From: Neobacillus niacini
GTDB taxonomy: Bacteria > Bacillota > Bacilli > Bacillales > Cytobacillaceae
Assembly: GCF_000759675.1 (NCBI RefSeq)
Contig: NZ_BAWM01000152.1
Span: 424,770 to 488,769, forward strand
Direction: 5' to 3'
Length of the DNA: 64,000 nt
Positions 60,227 to 64,000 of this stretch are shown here, in pieces. The first letter of the stretch is position 1. Every line of letters begins with the position of its first letter. The translations under genes were made by a program, and so were the position numbers. The notes under the pieces were generated by a model. That model did not search any database. It was given only the letters and a program-made list of their open reading frames with translations, and was not told the DNA's origin.

Positions 60227-61114
60227 ATGAGACGAATTGGTCCGATTATGATCATTGAAGGAGCTAACAATAGTAAAGTTCCCTTTTCAAGAAGCTTGTA
60301 TATTATTAGTAAAGATAAGGTACTCATCGATACGGGAGCGGATCCAGCTGAACTGCGGGAATTAGATGATCAATATGGAGTTGAATTAGTAGTCAATACC
60401 CATTACCATCCCGATCATACCTTACATAACCATTTGTTTCGCAATGCAGAAAAATGGATAAATCCACTTGAATTTGAAACCATCCAGTCCATTGAAGGAA
60501 TGGCGAAAGAAAACGGAGTATATCAGGAATGGGGACCCGAAGGTGTAGAAGCATTACGAAAGCACTTCCCAAAGAAATGGGTGCAAAACCTCGGAGAAAT
60601 TTCCGGAACATATCAATATGAAGAAGAATACAACTTTAGCGGTGTAAAGGTGAACTTTCTACATACACCCGGTCACACAAAAGGATATACCAGTCCCTAC
60701 TTTCCGGAATTAGGCGTCGTCTATGTTGGTGATTTTGATATGACCTCTTTTGGACCATGGTACTTTGGCACCGATGGGGATATTGACGAGTTTATCGAAT
60801 CGAGTAAATTTCTGCTAGAGGTGGAAGCTTCAACTTATATCACCGGTCATCAAAAAGGAGTTTTCAAGAAACTGGAATTTATAGAAGCTATGGGCAAATT
60901 TTTAGCAATCATCGAACAACGAGACCAAACAATCGATAAGTATGTTCGTCAGGGGATGAACTTCGAAGAACTCACAAATATCGGGATCTTCTACCCGAAA
61001 AAAATGCTCGACGTACTAATTCTCAAAACGTGGGAACGAAGTGGGATTCGCAAGCACTTACAGCGTCTAGGATATAGTGTTCAGGCATCTGAAATTCAGT
61101 TGGTCAATAAATAA
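60227..61114 (+). CDS. MBL-fold metallo-hydrolase
   Basis: 295 residues from the ATG at 60227 (GAGGTGGGGAAT site); an upstream in-frame ATG at 60161 has a weaker site. The metal motif reads THYHPDHTLHN (about 78-88), LHTPGHTKGY (about 149-158) gives the next ligand, and YVGDFD and TGHQ complete the set. No signal peptide is seen. The substrate is unknown; a lactonase, glyoxalase II-like or phosphodiesterase activity are all possible. Monocistronic. Confidence 0.85.
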   Translation: MRRIGPIMIIEGANNSKVPFSRSLYIISKDKVLIDTGADPAELRELDDQYGVELVVNTHYHPDHTLHNHLFRNAEKWINPLEFETIQSIEGMAKENGVYQEWGPEGVEALRKHFPKKWVQNLGEISGTYQYEEEYNFSGVKVNFLHTPGHTKGYTSPYFPELGVVYVGDFDMTSFGPWYFGTDGDIDEFIESSKFLLEVEASTYITGHQKGVFKKLEFIEAMGKFLAIIEQRDQTIDKYVRQGMNFEELTNIGIFYPKKMLDVLILKTWERSGIRKHLQRLGYSVQASEIQLVNK

Positions 61115-61143
61115 GGATGGTGCCTGTGCACCATCCCATTCTC

Positions 61144-61986
61144 TTAATCAGTATAGTACATTAACGCAATAGCACCTGGTCCGGTATGTGTGCTAATGGT
61201 CGGACCTGTATAGTCAACAGAGGTATCCTGATATCCGGTTAATTCAATGATGGATTCTTTAACTTTTGACGCTAATCCGTGGGCCTCAGCATGAGCAATG
61301 CCAACCCCTTTAACCGTTTTCCCTTTAATATCTTCTGCAAATTGTTTAGCCATCCATTTAACTACTTGTGAATGACTGCGCACCTTTGCTACTGGATTGT
61401 ATTCGGCACCTTCTAATGAGGCAATTGGCTTGATATTAAGTAAGGAACCAATGAACGCCTTCCCTTTCCCAATCCTTCCGCCTTTCACCATATTCTCTAA
61501 TGTATCTATCATAATATATAGCTTCGAGTTTTGACGGACAGAATCGAGGCGGTTGAGGATTTCCTCTAGACTTTTACCCTGCTTCGCCATTTCAGCAGCT
61601 TCTCGAACCTGGAACTGGAGAGCAATCGATATAAACTCGGAGTCGATCACCGTTACCTTCGTCTTCGTCATTTGTGCTGCACTTTCAGCAGAGCGAACCG
61701 TTCCGCTCATTTTACCTGTCATATGTATAGAAATAACTTCATAGCCTTCTTCCCCAAGTCGATCATACACTTCAAGGAAGGTTCCAGCGGAAGGCTGCGA
61801 ACTTTTCGGTAAATCCTCTAAGCTCTTCATCGTTTCCATAAATTCAGCAGGTTGAATTTCCACCCGATCTAAATAGGTTTCACCATTTATCGTAACAGAC
61901 AATGGCACGACCACAACACCTAGCTTTTCAGCCTGTTCTATTGTCATATCCATGGTGGAATCCGTTACAATCTTAATCTTGCTCAT
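61144..61986 (-). CDS. DegV-family fatty-acid-binding protein
   Basis: 280 residues. DSTMDMTIEQAEKLGV (about 8-23), VTINGETYLDRVEI and SQPSAGTFLEVYD (about 60-72) are the DegV signatures, with ISIHMTGKMSGT forming the fatty-acid headgroup site. DegV/FakB proteins present fatty acids to a FakA kinase, which is not encoded here. Full length. GGGATGTGAGTA precedes the ATG. Confidence 0.93.
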   Translation of the reverse strand: MSKIKIVTDSTMDMTIEQAEKLGVVVVPLSVTINGETYLDRVEIQPAEFMETMKSLEDLPKSSQPSAGTFLEVYDRLGEEGYEVISIHMTGKMSGTVRSAESAAQMTKTKVTVIDSEFISIALQFQVREAAEMAKQGKSLEEILNRLDSVRQNSKLYIMIDTLENMVKGGRIGKGKAFIGSLLNIKPIASLEGAEYNPVAKVRSHSQVVKWMAKQFAEDIKGKTVKGVGIAHAEAHGLASKVKESIIELTGYQDTSVDYTGPTISTHTGPGAIALMYYTD

Positions 61987-62087
61987 TTACTCACATCCCT
62001 AGGATTTCTCCATTGTATTATACCTGTTCCCTTTTATATAAGATATAAATTCCCCTATTTTCATAAAATAAATGTGAAAATAAACAA

Positions 62088-62356
62088 AAAGCGGAAGCGC
62101 CTTGATCAGGGAAAAATACAGTTCAATTTTTCCTAGGGGCGACAGGCATAAGACGAGACGGCGAGAAGGTTGTTTCTTTAACCTTCTTGATGGATTGTCA
62201 GAAATGTGGAGGCGACTGCCCTGGTACGAAGGCATAAGACGAACCCTGCAAGAAGGCACTCTTTGCCCTCTTCAGGGGGTGGCTTATGACTCGAGTCCCA
62301 AGGAGCCGCAACTAGACAAGCTTATGACCCCGAGCCCCTAGGCGCTGCAGCTGGAT
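62088..62356. repeat. Dispersed palindromic intergenic repeat, long copy 3
   Basis: Starts AAGCGGAAGCGCCTTGATCAG and ends CCTAGGCGCTGCAGCTGGA (ends AGCGCCT at 62096-62102, AGGCGCT at 62340-62346). It is about twice the length of the other copies because CATAAGACGA occurs twice (near 62149 and 62234), with TTATGACTCGAG and TTATGACCCCGAG later, as if inner modules had been duplicated. No protein-coding frame is convincing. Confidence 0.75.
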
Positions 62357-62407
62357 TCAGAAAACTTTTCTAAGTAATTTTTAAATATTTATGATTAAAT
62401 CTCTTCA

Positions 62408-62441
62408 AAAAATAAAAGAACACCGGGTATCCGATGTTCGA
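62408..62441 (-). terminator. Terminator after ypmP
   Basis: Stem GAACATCGG/CCGGTGTTC with a short loop, followed on the minus strand by TTTTATTTTTT. Confidence 0.8.
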
Positions 62442-62447
62442 AAGGTA

Positions 62448-62699
62448 TTAAGCGTTATTCTTTAATTCTTCTACTTTAAACAGTGCTTCATAATCAGGCC
62501 ATTTCATAACCTTTTTCAAATACTCTTTAAACGAATAGCATTTTTTCGGTATCTTTTCCTGATAAATCGACGTAATAAACGCCTGTAAACGGACTTGGAT
62601 CATAAATTTATAAGTGCTACCTTCCTCCAATACAGGAATATCCATGACTTTAACCTTCTGTCCAACAACATTTTTGAACTCTAGGCTTTTGAATAACAA
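62448..62699 (-). CDS. ypmP: YpmP-family (DUF2535) protein
   Basis: 83 residues from the TTG at 62699, chosen because AAGAGGA precedes it and LLFKSLEF matches the family N-terminus. YKFMIQVRLQAFITSIYQ and CYSFKEYLKKVMKWPDYEA fit DUF2535. In B. subtilis ypmP sits beside ypmQ; here it is about 4.4 kb away across a kinase, an MBL gene, degV and a repeat. Function unknown. Confidence 0.8.
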   Translation of the reverse strand: MLFKSLEFKNVVGQKVKVMDIPVLEEGSTYKFMIQVRLQAFITSIYQEKIPKKCYSFKEYLKKVMKWPDYEALFKVEELKNNA

Positions 62700-62812
62700 A
62701 ATATCAATCCTCTTTTTCACCCGTTTGATTATATTATACACCTAAGAGCACTCGAAATGTGTCTAAATCTGCTTGGTTTAAAAAATATTTATGAACATTT
62801 TTTTGAAAATTA

Positions 62813-62906
62813 TTATTTCGGGGAACAAAAAACAGGCAAATCGCGGATTAAGCGGTGGCACAATTCACCACCATCACCATGTGCTAAACTGATAAATTTC
62901 TCCATC
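62813..62906 (-). pseudogene. hypE: hypE remnant (hydrogenase maturation), N-terminal 30 codons
   Basis: A frame beginning MEKFISLAHGDGGELCHRLI matches the N-terminus of HypE (carbamoyl-dehydratase of NiFe-hydrogenase cofactor assembly), then stops after 30 codons. Its ATG overlaps the hypD remnant stop (ATGA), the normal coupling of hypD-hypE. Full-length HypE is about 330 residues, so the rest is deleted. Confidence 0.7.
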
Positions 62907-63117
62907 AGAAACTCTCCCTCATGTATTGATAGTAGGCTGCACAGCTTCCTTCTGCAGAAACCATACATGGTCCGATTTGATTCATTGGATGGCAGGCTTT
63001 ACCGAACAGTGGACATTCAGTTGACGGTATTAACCCGCGGATGACCTCGCCACAGCGGCATTTTGTTTTTCTCGGCTCACCGACCTCAACATTGAATCGT
63101 TTCTTCGCATTGTATTT
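62906..63117 (-). pseudogene. hypD: hypD remnant (hydrogenase maturation), C-terminal 70 codons
   Basis: A frame reading CRCGEVIRGLIPSTECPLFG, then KACHPMNQIGPCMVSAEG and SCAAYYQYMRESF, is the cysteine-rich end of HypD, which is normally about 370 residues. It begins right after an in-frame stop (63118-63120), so only the C-terminus survives. Together with the hypE start it is a scar of a lost hyp operon downstream of tatC. Confidence 0.75.
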
Positions 63118-63163
63118 TTATGATTTTTTCATTGTTTAACTTGAAAATAGTGTTAAATAGGCA

Positions 63164-63201
63164 TAAAAAAGCCTCCAGAGAATTTTCTCTGAAGGCCTTT
63201 T
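63164..63201 (-). terminator. Terminator after tatC
   Basis: Stem AAAAAGCCTCCAGAGAA/TTCTCTGAAGGCCTTTT with one mismatch, just after the tatC stop. Confidence 0.8.
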
Positions 63202-63212
63202 ATCAATCATTA

Positions 63213-63956
63213 TTATGCTTCTGCAAACTCATCTTCCTCTTCCTGTATCTTTTTCATTCGTTTCTTATAAACAAACTTCGATAAGTTTATAGAGATTTCA
63301 TATAGCAGTAGCAATGGTAAAGTCACTACAAAATCCGACATAAAATCTGGAGGAGTAATTACGATTGCAATCAAGATTAACACGAAGTATGCATACTTAC
63401 GGATTTTCGCTAACACGAATGGATTAATAATTCCTAATGAAGTTAAGAACATAACGACCGCTGGCAGCTCGAATAATACTCCAAACGGAAGGGTCATATT
63501 CAAAATAAAGCGGAAATATCGATCAGCTGTAAAATTCGTTGCAAACATCTCGGCACCCATTTTGACTAAAAACTCTAGTACCATAGGGAAAATGATAAAG
63601 TAACCAAAAGCAAGTCCAACAATAAATAAAATAAACAATGCTGGAATATACGATAAAGTAATTTTTCTCTCGAGAGGTTTAAGAGCCGGCTTCACAAACA
63701 TCCATAATTGGCTTGCCAACACCGGGATGGTGCCTGTAATCGCGATAACTGTCGCAATCATGAAATAAACCCAAATAATATCACTAGGTCCAAGTACAAT
63801 CAATTTAACATCGAGATCTCGAACTAACCAACTGTAGATATCGGTCACATAAATGAATCCGACAATAAAAAAAACAACAAACGCAACTGCGGCAATAATA
63901 ATCCGTTTCCGCAATTCATCTAAATGATCAACTAATTGTAATTCTTTATCTTCCAT
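63213..63956 (-). CDS. tatC: Sec-independent protein translocase subunit TatC
   Basis: 247 residues with six predicted membrane segments. The cytoplasmic N-terminus LVDHLDELRKRI (about 8-19) is the canonical Tat-signal-binding motif, and SQLWMFVKPALKPLERK follows the second segment. TatC recognises twin-arginine precursors and docks TatA. GGGGAAATAC precedes the ATG. TatA is not in the window and probably lies just beyond the right edge. The DmsA-like precursor in this window is a likely cargo. Confidence 0.96.
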   Translation of the reverse strand: MEDKELQLVDHLDELRKRIIIAAVAFVVFFIVGFIYVTDIYSWLVRDLDVKLIVLGPSDIIWVYFMIATVIAITGTIPVLASQLWMFVKPALKPLERKITLSYIPALFILFIVGLAFGYFIIFPMVLEFLVKMGAEMFATNFTADRYFRFILNMTLPFGVLFELPAVVMFLTSLGIINPFVLAKIRKYAYFVLILIAIVITPPDFMSDFVVTLPLLLLYEISINLSKFVYKKRMKKIQEEEDEFAEA

Positions 63957-64000
63957 GTATTTCCCCTGCCAATTTCAATGGTTGAAAATGTTTTTTAACA

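Noticed and set aside
62757-63044. Plus-strand 95-residue open frame
   Set aside because: It overlaps the minus-strand hypD and hypE remnants, which have clear family motifs; no ribosome site or known motif on the plus strand.

Overview
The window looks like chromosomal DNA from a low-GC, spore-forming Bacillaceae bacterium (Bacillus or Neobacillus-like). The gene order matches two B. subtilis neighbourhoods. One is ctpA-yodJ-deoD-yodL-yozD-yodN-yozE-yokU-kamA-yodP-yodQ-yodR-yodS-yodT (23.5-42 kb). The other is msrB/msrA-ypmS-ypmR-ypmQ-ypmP (52.6-62.7 kb). Sporulation genes (Spo0M, a GerT/CotP-like Hsp20, a YjcZ-type peptide, an orphan sporulation-type kinase) and Gram-positive ribosome binding sites agree with this. 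I saw no rRNA, functional tRNA, prophage, insertion sequence or CRISPR array.

Layout. 0-1 kb: 5' end of trpE on the minus strand behind two tandem tryptophan T-box leaders with a palindromic repeat element between them. 1.1-6.4 kb: MFS transporter, then a Tat-exported DMSO-reductase-like molybdoenzyme (dmsAB-like) with an extra ferredoxin. 6.6-8.1 kb: small proteins, a cold-shock gene with a long leader, and a nucleoside hydrolase remnant. 8.2-11.1 kb: divergent ku/ligD for non-homologous end joining. 11.3-16.9 kb: dapF, a yxlEFG-like ABC exporter and an amidohydrolase. 17-23.4 kb: GNAT acetyltransferase behind a tRNA-like structured leader, SDR, Hsp20, YtkA-like lipoprotein, CobW GTPase and AlbA_2 protein. 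23.5-32.6 kb: the yod region with a kinase/Spo0M operon. 32.3-42 kb: lysine 2,3-aminomutase (beta-lysine) locus with a sigma-54 activator and a sigma-54 promoter. 42-52.6 kb: very large TPR/C39 protein, Ktr-type potassium channel, S66 peptidase, NERD protein flanked by 20-bp phased arrays, and an FAD oxidoreductase. 52.6-58 kb: msrBA, a second-type RsgA GTPase behind a leader-peptide attenuator, and ypmSRQ. 58-64 kb: GerC remnant, sensor kinase, MBL protein, DegV, a large repeat element, ypmP, vestiges of hypDE and tatC.

How genes work together. TatC could serve the twin-arginine precursor of the DmsA-like enzyme. Ku and LigD form a two-gene repair system. In the kam locus, lysine is isomerised by KamA, acetylated by YodP, or routed through an aminotransferase, an aldehyde dehydrogenase, a deacylase and a CoA-transferase; the enhancer-binding protein probably drives kamA through its -24/-12 promoter. 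MsrA and MsrB repair both methionine sulfoxide epimers.

The strongest unusual signals are: (1) a complete leader-peptide, antiterminator and terminator arrangement before the RsgA-like gene; (2) a 68-nt tRNA-like cloverleaf with a competing 19-bp hairpin before a GNAT gene; (3) degenerate 20-bp-period arrays on both sides of a NERD gene and again near msrA; (4) tandem Trp T-boxes; and (5) decayed hydrogenase-maturation genes beside tatC. All function calls come from reading the sequence; no database search was run.
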